A stretch of DNA of 64,000 nt from Volvox africanus (taxonomy: Eukaryota > Chlorophyta > Chlorophyceae > Chlamydomonadales > Volvocaceae): the NCBI GenBank assembly GCA_030268105.1, contig BSDZ01000021.1, positions 1,240,001-1,304,000 of the forward strand, read 5' to 3'. A program made the translations under genes and the position numbers. How positions within the stretch are numbered: position 1 is the first letter of the stretch; every line of letters starts with the position of its first letter. Shown one piece after another: positions 22,501 through 33,018 of this stretch. The notes under the pieces are model-generated. The model had not been told where the DNA came from, ran no database searches, and saw nothing but the letters and a program-made list of their open reading frames with translations.

Positions 22501-23318
22501 GACTATTATTGCGTCGAATGTTCATTGCAACGTCGTGACATGAGTTTGCCCGCGTGAGCGCAGGTACCGCATCGCGAAGCTGGGCGCGGTACCCTTTCTT
22601 GTACGGCTGTACAGCGAGGCCAATGACTATTTGCTCCGGAACCACTGTCAGGCTATTCTTGCCCACGTGGCACTGCTGGCGGAAAACGGTGTCGCGCTTC
22701 AGGAAGCCAAGATGCCTGAAGAGGTACGGCATCTCCCTTTTTGAATTGCGGATGGATCCGTTGTGTGTTTCCGCGTAGGTCTCGATGAGCTTACCGGTGC
22801 ACTTCGTGTAACACTGAATTTTTTGTTTGTTAGGCATTGTAAAACTGCCTTCTTGGAACGTGTTTGCATGCCTTGATATGCTGCCGTATCTGGTGTCTGG
22901 TCGGGGCGTCGACACTCGAGAGAAACCCTGTGTTGCTTTACCTTCCTGGTTAGGTATCGCCCCTCACGACCTCCTTCACGACCTTCATCCATGAGACGTC
23001 GCATGCTTTCCCCAACCTCCTCCTCCTCCTCCTCAGCCCGCCGCCGCTGTCTTCTGTCCTCTAATTCCACGGCCTTCCTGTCTGCCCCCCATATCCACCG
23101 TTCCCAGCCCCCTTCCTCATATTTCCCTTTTATAGCCTCGGTTCCGCTCTCTGCATTATTAATTAATTAATTATGTAATTAATTATAAATTTATGGACCT
23201 TGACATCTTTCCCTTCGCAACGCAGTTTTTGGTAGCCAACCCCATGCACCTGACTTCCTACGAGCGCGCTGTGCTGCGTATCGAGTTTCCGGACGATCCG
23301 GCACTTGTACGGCGTTAA
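14594..23318 (+). CDS. armadillo-like repeat protein of unknown function
   Basis: Thirteen exons: 14594-14707, 15484-15625, 16122-16291, 16669-16809, 17780-17939, 18179-18542, 19448-19616, 19986-20234, 20543-20639, 21560-21639, 21951-21988, 22564-22723, 23226-23318. All twelve junctions keep phase and sum to exactly 659 codons (658 residues). The protein starts [17 protein letters not shown] and is mostly amphipathic helices of armadillo type, for example [28 protein letters not shown] and [19 protein letters not shown] low-complexity Ala/Asp/Gly insert lies at about residues 270-360, and a Lys/Gly-rich patch (GKKGKKKG) near residue 565. It ends PDDPALVRR. Intron 3 appears to use a GC donor (GCAAGG at 16292). 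The apparent TAG at 21990 falls just after a GTAGGT donor and is spliced out in this model. Such proteins are scaffolds; no partner can be named. The splice model is inferred, and exon 2 or 7 may have alternative ends. Confidence 0.75.
15022..15120 (+). mobile_element. second IS256-type transposase fragment, in armadillo gene intron 1
   Basis: The plus strand reads [20 protein letters not shown] followed by [12 protein letters not shown]. This is the same internal transposase block as at 5085-5171, but only about three quarters identical in DNA, so it is not a recent copy of that piece. The part after IW has lost the usual E-G-x-K-F-W. It is A-rich compared with the surrounding C-rich intron, has no functional ends, and is followed 40 bases on by a perfect inverted repeat. 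Confidence 0.65.
15160..15211. repeat. perfect 23-bp inverted repeat with 6-nt loop
   Basis: Arms at 15160-15182 and 15189-15211 are exact reverse complements around CGGCAA. The left arm overlaps a second small palindrome (CCTCAACCC-AATT-GGGTTGAGG), so three copies of the CCTCAACCC/GGGTTGAGG motif occur in alternating orientation. It adjoins the transposase-like fragment and may be part of the same foreign insert. Confidence 0.95.
16494..16519. repeat. GA dinucleotide microsatellite
   Basis: A short (GA)n run in intron 3 of the armadillo gene, within a longer purine-rich stretch that begins just after the proposed GC donor. Confidence 0.9.
19329..19446. repeat. TGC/TAT trinucleotide-type repeat at the end of armadillo intron 6
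   Basis: Imperfect GCTGCT and GCTATT units run right up to the TGCAG acceptor of exon 7 (19448). They produce long open frames of poly-Leu and poly-Ala on both strands that should not be taken as genes. Confidence 0.9.
20873..21014 (+). repeat. dispersed repeat, copy B (intron 9 of the armadillo gene)
   Basis: Plus-strand counterpart of the element at 6510-6652, beginning at TGTGTAGGATAGGGG after a TG-rich run and ending near GTTCAGCACCCACCAC. Differences between the copies are scattered single bases and one indel near the GGGGG run. Confidence 0.85.
21222..21345. repeat. TG/TATG microsatellite
   Basis: Interrupted TGTGTATG units over about 120 bases in intron 9 of the armadillo gene, downstream of dispersed repeat copy B. 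Confidence 0.95.
22094..22424. repeat. CTGT tetranucleotide repeat with interspersed TTCCTGT and TATC units
   Basis: About 330 bp of degenerate CTGT repeats in armadillo intron 11. All three plus-strand frames stay open as Cys/Leu/Ser/Val repeats, which is a composition effect and not coding. Confidence 0.95.
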
Positions 23319-26206
23319 AAAAAGTCCCGCTCGAGGTGCCTTCCACTATCATGGGGTCATGGTTTCTAGCAAACACTCGTTGTTGAAATTTTTGTACGAG
23401 CAGGTCAGCAGGCTGACGAGCTCCTTGCGGGCCGGGGGGCGGTGCGGGTCAGGCGCCTGCTTGTGCCAGGTCTGCACGTCTCCGAGGACCGATTTCGTCG
23501 TATCTAATTGCTTCACCTTGCGTGGTTGTAGGGCCAAGTCCTGATTGTTTGTTATAGTATCAAGCCGCATGTATGCCAGGTATTGCAATTGTGTGTAATT
23601 GTCGTACAATAACCAAGTCCTATTAGTTTTTTTTGGCAGCCTTGAGCAGGATGGTGAGAAGAATTCATCTGCATTGAGGGTTCGCAACAACGAAGCACTG
23701 TTACATGCCCCGATCATACAGCGGTGTATGTGGCGGTCATCGCATCAAACGGCTACATCGCATGATGATGGCCATCGGGAGTTGTCGACACCTTGAGGCC
23801 CGGGGCCACCGTTAGGGCTGCAGCGGCAGCCTGACCCATTTCTTGTTTTGATGGTCCCGATGTGACTGAGTAGTTTGACCTATCCTTCACGGAAGGGCAA
23901 GTCAGTGAAGCACGCTTGGCTGCACTCGTGCATGCTGTCCATGAAATTCGCTCGGAGGGGTGTGGGGGGAGGAAGGTTGGTCCGCCATCAGGTGTACGTA
24001 TGTGTGGCCTATTCCATCTGTTCGGTGCATGGACCTGCGCTCTGTCTCTCTCTCTCTCTCCTTGCAGAAAGAATAGGCACCTTGCTGCCGATACGCTGGA
24101 GCTGGGGTAGTGAGGGAGTGGATTACGGTTATGCGCTGCCGTCGTCTCCATCTGAAAGCTTTCCAGCTTTGAGAAAGAGGGGTGATTGAAGACCTCCTAA
24201 GTATGTTGTGTGGGGGGTCTGTGTGTGTGTGGGGGGGGGGGGTTGAAGTGCATAGGATAGGAACAGGCCAGTTACAGAGTGTTTTTCCTGCCCTGCTTCC
24301 GAGCATCTGTGTGTGGCATTGACATGGTTTGCATTATACGCCATACGTACCTGTCTGAAAAACAACTAATCGACAACCGATGCGTGGGCTGACCTTGGCC
24401 TGGGGCGGAGTGTAGTGCGGTGGGGTACAGGCTCAGCGAGAGCGCGGTGTGAAGCACAGACGGGATGTCTTTAGGCTCTTTAGCCCCTTGAGAGGGGCTC
24501 TCGCATCCCGCTGCGGACGGAGGCCTCCGCACGTATACGTGGATGTGCCCGGGTGGTTCAGTTGGGCTCGTTACAGCAACACTGGCGCGAGTCCAAACCG
24601 TTACCATGAACAATCGCACGCCGTTACACCGTATCTTGACATTGTGCACATGGTGCATATATTCGATAGGTTGGGCAAAGAGGAGACTCGTACACGCCAC
24701 GTAGGCGTGTGTATTGCTTAAGAAACAGACGATACCATCTTGTCGGCAAGGCTCGTCCCAACGGCTACTATTGGCACGCTATCTTCACCAGCGCAGTCAA
24801 GCATTGAAAGGCGCAGCCGAGAGGGAAAGAGGAGGAGTACAGGCAAGAAGCAAGAAGCCAAGAACCAGCAAGATCCTGTACTAAGGTTAGCAAAAAGCAA
24901 GTATTCGGGATCTAACAGTAGATAATCGAAGAGGTGATCTAAAGGATGTGCGTCCAAATCGTGGAGATATGTTATATACGCGTAGCTGGCTGACTTGAAG
25001 GATTATCGATTGCATTTTTGAGGTCGCCGCTCGTGCGTGTTCGGCACGAGTAATGATTCCTTCTCGCGAGCTGTGACTGCGAGGCTACTACTGGAAAAAA
25101 AGGCAATCCCGAGCTCCCTCCTCGCCGCGGATGGGGACCATCCTAAACCATCCCTCCTAAGCCTTGCATACGATGCCGCAGCTTGACCCCACCGGCCGGG
25201 CGGCCGCGACTTGTCTTGAACTCAAGCGACACGGTAGACCCCACCGATCGGGCTGCAGCCCCAGTTGCACATTGTGGACAATGCCGAGGGGGGGTTGCAT
25301 CCCCAGGAGACTCACCTCCATCACCACCACCACTACTACCACCACTACCACCACCATTACCACCACAGGAAAAACAAGAGCACAATAACAACGACAGATG
25401 GACAACTGCACCAGTGCACATCTCCCTAGGAGTTACAGGTGAAAGCGATGCATCGCCAGAGGTTAGCCGGAAATCTTCACCCCACCGCCCGTAAGCCGTT
25501 CAACCTTCTCCAGCCCATCCAGTTACGAACCCTTATAAACCATTCAGACAAAATTAGACGTGCCTTTCCACAGCCAGGCAAATAATGCATGGCAATTTCC
25601 GGTACTGTTGCCACCAATCACGCTGGCAGAAACCAGAAACCAGAAACCCTCGCCAGTCGTTCCGAGCAGTGCGTCTCCATGACTCTACTGCAAAGCCTGA
25701 GACAGCTTCGCCGCTTTCGCAGCTGCCAGGCCCCCAGCCAGCACGAGGACTGGGTCGCACGACGGCCTGACCATTTTAACCGCCTCGGGGGGCCTCTGGG
25801 ACCCCACATGCCACGTGGCCTCATGGCAGCATCAGGCCCCCAGCAGCTGCGGATCAGCGCGACGCGCCCAAATTTGCTCTCCCCACAAGCGGTGCTCTGG
25901 CAACCTCTCTTGAGGCACATGGCAACAGTAAACGAGGATGCCCGTGTGGGGTGGAGTTGCTCGGACAACCTGGCTGTTGGGCGAGGAGGTCCAGGCGTCA
26001 TCATGATGTCAACTTCTTGTTCGTGCCACCGCGCCTCAGCCACAGGTAGGCACGGTGGACTCCTCCGCACAATGCCCTTTAGGCACAGCAGCCACCACTT
26101 TCCTCTCCGAAGGACCGCTACCCTAACTCTCCTCTCGCCACTCCTTCCCCTTCGGGCAGCTCCCTCCTGCACATCCCCTTTCTAGTCCCTTCAGTGTGTC
26201 GCCACG
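23319..26206. other. intergenic stretch between two convergent genes
   Basis: No gene recognised. A TGTAA motif at 23594-23598 is about 280 bases past the armadillo stop, and a minus-strand TGTAA (TTACA at 25433-25437) is about 770 bases past the LST8 stop. Open frames of up to 198 codons at 25589-26185 occur on both strands in GC-rich DNA and show no domain. A basic frame at 24740-24925 is likewise unrecognised. Confidence 0.5.
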
Positions 26207-29200
26207 TCACCCGTCCGCATCACGCCCCTCTATTGCAGAATCGTTCAGCGCACAGCAAACCACCGCCTTGTGATGGCCCGAGTACGTGCGGATAGGCTCC
26301 CCAGAGGTTAGGTCCCAGAGCCGCGCCGTGGAATCCGAGGAGGCGGTGACCAGATAGGCTGCGTCCACTGAAAAGACGCAGTCCCAGACCCAGCGCGTGT
26401 GGCCCATTAAAGTGCGGTCCAGCACGAATCCGTCTAGATTCCATAGCTTGACTATTCCGCGGAGAAGAGGGCAGAAGGGACAGAGAGGAAAGGGGAGACA
26501 AAGACGGGAGTTCATGGGGCGGGAGCAGCGAACGACGCGGAGGCACAGACGCGGGCACGCGAATGGAGAGGGGACATGATCTCAGCAAGGGAGGGAGGGA
26601 TGGAGGGCACTGAATGAAAATCGCAGCAGTGACAGCGACAGCGACAGCGACAGCAGGCCATGAAGGAGTGATGGACAGAAGACACGAACCAAAAATCACC
26701 TGCGTGGCTTTCCCGAACATTTGACTGCCTCCAGCCTCTGTCTCAATACAGTGTTATGGATTGATTCGGGGCTTCATGGTCCTTCCCCACACTGGCACTT
26801 CCTTTCCCATCTGCGGTTCCGACCGTGTTCTTCCAAGTCCTGAGTCCTTTCCCTCCTCTCCGTCCCCCCCCCTCCCCTCTCTCCCTCCCTCCCTCCCTTC
26901 CTCCCTCCGCCCACCGGTCTTGTCTGCGGACGTGGTGGCCAGCTGCTGGCAGTCCGGTGAGATGAGGCACTTAAGGATGATGTTGGTGTGCGCTTTCAGT
27001 TTATGGAGCGGCTCGAAGTGGGTGGTCATGGAAGCACCTGAAGGGTGTGTGTGTGTGAGGATGGGACACACAAAAGCTGAAAGCGTTGGGCAGAGCTAGT
27101 AAGAAGGGCATTTCAGATGCTGTGTAGAGCAAAGGCGATACTACGGGCGGACAGGAGCGGGAGGCGATTGGCCACACATGCGGCGGCGAGGGGGCATCAT
27201 TTGAAAAGCAACGGATCCAGTTGCGAGGTAAGGAACGCCACACCTTACCTCGCAACATCATATCCAATCACAGCACAGCCCCATTATTGGCTCCTGCCCT
27301 GCACGCATGCTCTCCCTAACGTCGGACTGTTAACTCCCCAACCTTCGTCCCTGCACCGAGACGGCAAGGCCCACAAGCCCTGCCTATTGACTCACCAACA
27401 CTCCGTCCCCCTCTGGCAGTATAGAATTTGGGGTTTGAGGTCTTGAGTTTGGGGTTTGGAGCCTCGAGAGTTTTGACCGCACAGCACGAGCAACGACTGT
27501 GCCAGCCCTCCCCACTACGCACCCCGCATCATGCGCCACACGTAACAGGTGCCATTGTTGTTCGCCGCAACGATCATGGTGCCGTCCAGCGCCACCGTCA
27601 GTGACCGCACTGCAGTGCCGATCTCCGGCACCAGCTCGCACGAGCAGGCGGACGCGGTCAGGTCCCACACCCGGATGTGGCCGGTCTGGTCGCCTGGGAA
27701 AGAAAACGGGTAAAGCGGCGGGTGCACGGCGGGGGGGGGCATGAGCGCGGGAGTGGGAGGCGAATTCGACGCCATGGCAAGAACCAAAAGGATTACGAGG
27801 GGCTTGGTTAAGGGAACGACAACACCTGACAACTCTAAAAGCTCCCAGGATCCCCGAGTTGCCTAAGCTCGCAGTTCCTTAAAAGCCAGACTTACGACAA
27901 CTCGCCGCCCCTCATGTGGTGTTCGGAGCTTAGGACTCTTCGCCCTCTTTTCACTCTAATTGCAAGTTAACCAGAAAGCGCGGGTTCAGTCGCCCACTTT
28001 CCGTTTGGACTGCTGCTACGACACCTTAAAATGATCATGCGACGCACAACATTACAGAACTTAGACTGGAATCATATTAGTCAATATGTGCTCCAAATTC
28101 AGAGCCAGATCGCTGTGGCCTATATGAATGGCATTCATGAAGAATACGCCGTGCCCCCTTACGTCATTTTCATGATTCATATGCGGCTCTGCTTCGGGGT
28201 TAGCGGGTCACCTCCCCCTCAAGAAGACCCAACCAGCAATGTCTGTTCGTGACCCTATCTTCAACGATCATATCCGCAGAGGATTCCAACGCTGCTGATC
28301 TGCCGGTCATCATGGGTCTGGCTTCCACGCGTCTGGCTTCCACGCGTCTGGCCACCCTCTCATCGGTAGCCACCATCCTGGCGGCATCAGAAGCTGCTGC
28401 TGCTGCTGCTAGTGCTGCAGTAGCCAAGGCTGCTGCGGTTGATTCAGCCGTTGCCGATACTAGGACCACGCTGAAACATTCCTGTGCGGACGCCCCTCAG
28501 CTCAGCCCATGTGTTAATGGGTCGACATCCTAAACCCCTCCCTTACGCATCCTGTCCGACCAGAAACTACTTCGCACTGTGCCCCGCCTTGCACTGAGCC
28601 GTGCCACGGGCCGGTGTGAGCTCATCACATCCATCCCTTCGCACCCCCTTCCGAGCCGAGAGAGTTTTGGGCCCTCGTGTAGCCTTCTCACCAGAGACCA
28701 GCTCCCCCTGGTTCGGATGAAGCACCACTGAGTTGACTGGCGCCCGACTCTCATACGTGCGCTGACACACCTGGGAACGCGTGTCCCAAACCCGCACGGT
28801 GCCATCATCACCGCCTGATAGGGCAATAAATGCAAGGGAAGAGGATATGCGAGGGTGTAGGGGATTACCCCGGGGCATAGGGCGGTGCGCACCAGGCAGG
28901 CCTGAGAGCTGGCGGCGCCAAGCCGAGCAGGCTTCGCCCGTCTGAAGATCGCAGGTTTCTGGGTCTTGCCATTTCTGGAGGGGTTACGATGTGAACTGTC
29001 TCCGTCTCCGTCCTTGCCCCAACCCAACAAGGCGGCTGCGTCCGCCCTTCCACGTGATGTTTGCCCCAGGCGACGCAATTCGCGCGCACCTGAGTACATC
29101 CACTTTCCATCTTTATGAAATCCGATGGCTGTCACATTGCCGGCGTGTCCATCGTAAGTTAGCAAAGGGTTAGGGTCGTTGGAGTTGACATCAAACACGC

Positions 29201-29369
29201 GGATTTGTGGGTTGCCAGCCGCAGCTATCCGCGTTTTGTCTGCTGTAATTTCCAGCTTATTGACCTGGGACTCTGCATATTGAAGAGTCCGATAGCAGCA
29301 GCCACTGGTCGCTTCCCAAAATCGAATCGTGTGATCGTAGCCGGCCGTGGCCAGCACTACACTTGACAT
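26207..29369 (-). CDS. LST8: LST8, WD40 subunit of the TOR kinase complex
   Basis: Five exons on the minus strand (29369-29090, 28814-28692, 27693-27523, 27037-26915, 26451-26207) splice cleanly into 313 residues, the usual plant/algal LST8 length. Seven WD40 blades are visible, starting with [17 protein letters not shown], then [77 protein letters not shown], and [20 protein letters not shown] with [20 protein letters not shown]. These stretches are diagnostic for LST8/GbL rather than other WD40 proteins. LST8 binds the TOR kinase domain and stabilises TORC1 in growth and nutrient signalling. All four introns are phase 1. The start is the second ATG of the open frame, giving the family's typical short N-terminus ([10 protein letters not shown]). 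It shares a short upstream region with serine acetyltransferase. Confidence 0.97.
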
Positions 29370-29792
29370 CACGAATAGCAAGTGACAGACCTATTACACC
29401 ATGAAACGGAAGATATCAACACCGACACGGAACAAAGCAAAGCAGTACATATTTCTAGCTCTTTTCGGCATTTCCCTTTACTTGCAGGGTTCGGCCGCGA
29501 TAGATGAAGCTAAATAATTCCAAGAGGTGACAATTTACATAACGAATGGATCACGCGAATTATTACATATGAGGCCACGAGGTCGATAGACACATTGTTC
29601 CGGAGCCGACTTCACTGACTTTTCCCTGTCATCCTAAGCGAATTCCTTGATACCCATCAACATAACCAACATATCTTTTTGCAGCATTTCACTTATAGCA
29701 CCCACTTCCTCTTTGCAACCGTTGGCTTTTGGAAAATTCTTTTGCGCTAACAATACGACATTGGTCAGGCAGAAAGGAAAACTCAAGTTGAA
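29370..29792. promoter_or_regulatory. divergent promoter between LST8 and serine acetyltransferase
   Basis: The start codons are 423 bases apart and face away from each other. The region is AT-richer than the flanking exons and contains no other open frame of note. I cannot name a specific factor site. Confidence 0.5.
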
Positions 29793-32700
29793 ATGAGTTT
29801 CCCTCGCAGTTCGTTACAGAGGTCCTCGGGCCAGGGCTATCAGCCTTCTGCTGGCACGTCAGCGCGCGTCGGTGTCACTCGGCTACTTGTGAGCCCGCAT
29901 CGATGCCCACAAGGTTGTTATGTTGTACTGGGTCCGTAACTTGTACTTGAAGACCATATCTCTCTGATGCCATGGTCAATGTCCTGAATTGCAGTACATG
30001 CAAGCCGAACAGAGAATGCTGCGGCGCAAGTGGGTGCAAGCAAGGGCAACTCCGCTCTGGGCAAAGGAGCTGATGATTCAATTGATTGGATACGCCAAGG
30101 AGTACCCGTATACCTTCAAAGCAGCGTTGACATTGATGTGTGCGACGAGGAGTCGCAGGCCCTTACGATGGGCATGGCCGGAGACCTTCTGTGGAATGCT
30201 ATTAGGTATGTTTCTAAGCTTCACTTCCTTCCTTTGAACGGCCTTGGCGACGTCGGTTTTGCTTTTCATTTGGAGTGAGCATATAGTTCGTACAGCTTCT
30301 CAATGCCGTGCTTCATCCCTGCATGCCTCACTAAGCCCGTTTCCCAGGCACCAATTAAACCCTTTCGCCGTTGATCTTCTGTCCCATCCCTCCTCCCTCT
30401 CCTCCTGCTTCCTCTCTCACTGTGAACTCCATTTCTGGATTTCCCTCAGCTGCCCTTTGCAGGGCAGCCTTGGCCTCATCCTCCATCTAGGGTGTTTTTA
30501 GAACTAATCCCCGCCGCCGCGCGCTCCACTCCAGGTCGGAGGCTCAGGCGGATGCCGCCACGGAGCCACTCCTGAGCTCCTTTCTATACGCCTCCATTTT
30601 GGCGCATAACTCATTCGATCTAGCGCTTGGATTCGTGCTGTCCAACCGGCTGGCGAATAGCACCATGCTTCCAACCCAGGTACGCCCCTAACTGCCTTTC
30701 ACTCCATCTCGGTTAAAGAGAATCGTCCGGGTATCAGCCCCAACAGGGAAGGGAGGAACTGGGGACCCAGACCCTGCTCCGCTATTCCCTTGACCACCCA
30801 ACAACAACCTTGGAAAAACTTAGAACGTGTGATATTACACGTGCTTCAACAATTTACAGCATCACCTCATTTTAAATTTTGCAGCTCTTCGAAATCTTCC
30901 ATGGCGTTCTGCGCACGGATCCAGAAGTCCGCTGTGCCGCGCTGTCGGACATCGCTGCTTGCCGCGAGCGTGACCCGGCCTGCGCGGCGTACAGTCACGC
31001 ATTGCTGTACTACAAAGGTTATCATGCTATCCAAACGCAACGTATCGCACATGCGTTGTGGCGCAGAAACCAAAAAGTTATGGCCTTGGCACTGCAGGTA
31101 TGTCATATGCGTGTATGTGTGAGAGGTTTCGGGTTGCCTTGGCAGCGTGGATTCTTTAAATGAGTATCTGGAGTGGTCATCAATAGGAATATGTTGAAAA
31201 TGAAAGGTGTTTGGTAGACGGACGGGCAGCTGCCGAGCTACCAATGAGCTATGACACCCGCTTTTGCATTACCCCGTGTTGCGCTTCATGTTCTTCTGTC
31301 CGCTTATCCCCGGCCCCCTGCCCAGCTGCTCCACTGTCCCGCTGCCCCACTCCCTTTTTCCCCGACCTCCCTGCTCTCTCTCTGTCTCGGTCGCTCTCCC
31401 CACAGAGCCGCATGTCTGAGGTGTTCGCAGTGGACATCCACCCCGCTGCCCGTATCGGCAAGGGTGTGCTCTTGGATCACGGCACTGGAGTGGTCATCGG
31501 CGAGACGGCAGTTATTGGAAACAACGTGTCCATTCTGCAGGTAATGCCGTAATTCCGTCGTATCGTGTCGTATCATGCCTTACCTGTCATGATGGTGATG
31601 GCGATTGTTAGAAAGGAAAGCACCCCGCCCTCGCCCTCGCGGTATTCCTTCTCATTCTCTTATACACATGTGTATCGCTCATCTGAATAGCGATATGGGC
31701 CCCTCCCTGGCGCGATGTCTTCCACAGGGGACCCCCCGGGACTTAGATATTTTTCTTACCCATACCACCACCGTTACGCCACTACCGCTTCTCAATCCAC
31801 GTCAGTTCCCACCGCCTGGCTGCTCCAGCGCCTCCCTCTAATGCAGCGAAAGGATGTTCCTTACACTTGGCAACATCTTTTCATCCTTTCCTTTCCTTCC
31901 TGCCCCCCTCGTGCCGTGCTGTCGCACAGAACGTAACCCTTGGCGGCACCGGAAAGGAGATCGGCGACCGACACCCGAAGGTATATCTGACTTGAACCAA
32001 GGGAGGTTGGCCCGACAGGCCAGGAGCTGAAGAGAAGCGGCGCTCACCTGTTGCATGTCTTGAATGCCTAAAGAAGCCATAGTGCACTGCGTACCATACA
32101 CATACGATACTAGAACGCGCGCGTGTGCGTTAAGGAACCTCTTGTACGAGATGGCATAGCCTAAGGCTCAGATACTTAGGAAAGGCGAGCGCCTGAGGAG
32201 CGTCCGCGTTACTCGATCGCCGCAGACTCCCCTTCCCAGGCCATGCACAACGACATAATTTAGAAAATAAACCGCGACCCGGCGACCCGAGCTTCCGACC
32301 CGAACTTACCGCGGGATGCATCCATCGCACCGCAACAACCCAACGCCTTGGACAGGTGGGCGACAATGTACTCATCGGGGCCTGTGCCACCATCTTGGGC
32401 AACATCCAGATCGGTAAGGGCGCTCAGATTGCTGCCGGCAGCTTGGTGCTCAAGCCTGTGCCGGCCCATACGCTGGTGGCAGGCTCCCCTGCCAAGGAGA
32501 TCGGCCCCGTCCTGGGCAACCCAGCGTTGTCTATGCGTCACTGGAGTCGCAGATTGATGGATACAGCTGAGCCGGCGGCCTCGGCTGGGAAGGCGACGGA
32601 AACGCCGTCGTCCAGCACGACTGGCAGTGCAGAAGCTGGGATAGCGGTAGCTGTGGTCGAGGCGGCGGCAGGTGCGGGCGGCTCTTCTATGGAGCCGGAT

Positions 32701-33018
32701 ATGCAGGAGGCGGTGTCTCTGGCGGAAAATGTTAATGGGAACTCGCATGATGTTAGCTCCGGTGTTGGCAACACTGTCGCAACAAACTTATCGCCGGGAG
32801 GCAGCGACGCTTTGACGCGAGCGGCAGACACGCCGCAGCCGCAGCCGCAGCCACAGCCGCAGGCAGCGGCTGTGGCGGCCTTGGTATCGCAGCCACAGTC
32901 ACTTCCACAAGCTAAGGAGAACGCAACAAATCCACCTAAGGTCCCAACGCCGGGGGGACCAGCGAGCGGTCGGAACTCAGGCAACCGCAAAAAGCCGGCC
33001 CCTGAGTACGAGATTTGA
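29793..33018 (+). CDS. SAT: serine O-acetyltransferase, plastid type, with long C-terminal extension
   Basis: Seven exons (29793-29871, 29995-30205, 30535-30679, 30885-31097, 31406-31540, 31930-31980, 32356-33018) give 498 residues. The enzyme acetylates serine with acetyl-CoA to O-acetylserine, the carbon precursor of cysteine. The N-terminus ([19 protein letters not shown]... with RVVHAS) looks like a chloroplast transit peptide, but the exon 1 donor at 29872 was chosen by phase. The helical SATase domain (LLWNAIRSEAQAD to [15 protein letters not shown]) is followed by the left-handed beta-helix: [20 protein letters not shown] with the conserved D226-H228 and H241, [20 protein letters not shown], and [17 protein letters not shown]. 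Residues 349-498 are a Ser/Ala/Pro/Gln-rich extension unlike the short tail of plant enzymes, yet the last residues are PEYEI. A terminal isoleucine is what docks SAT into cysteine synthase (OAS-TL) in the family. Confidence 0.95.

Noticed and set aside
22000..22557. Three overlapping Cys/Leu/Ser/Val-rich open frames
   Set aside because: The CTGT tetranucleotide repeat leaves all frames open; the region is an intron of the armadillo gene.
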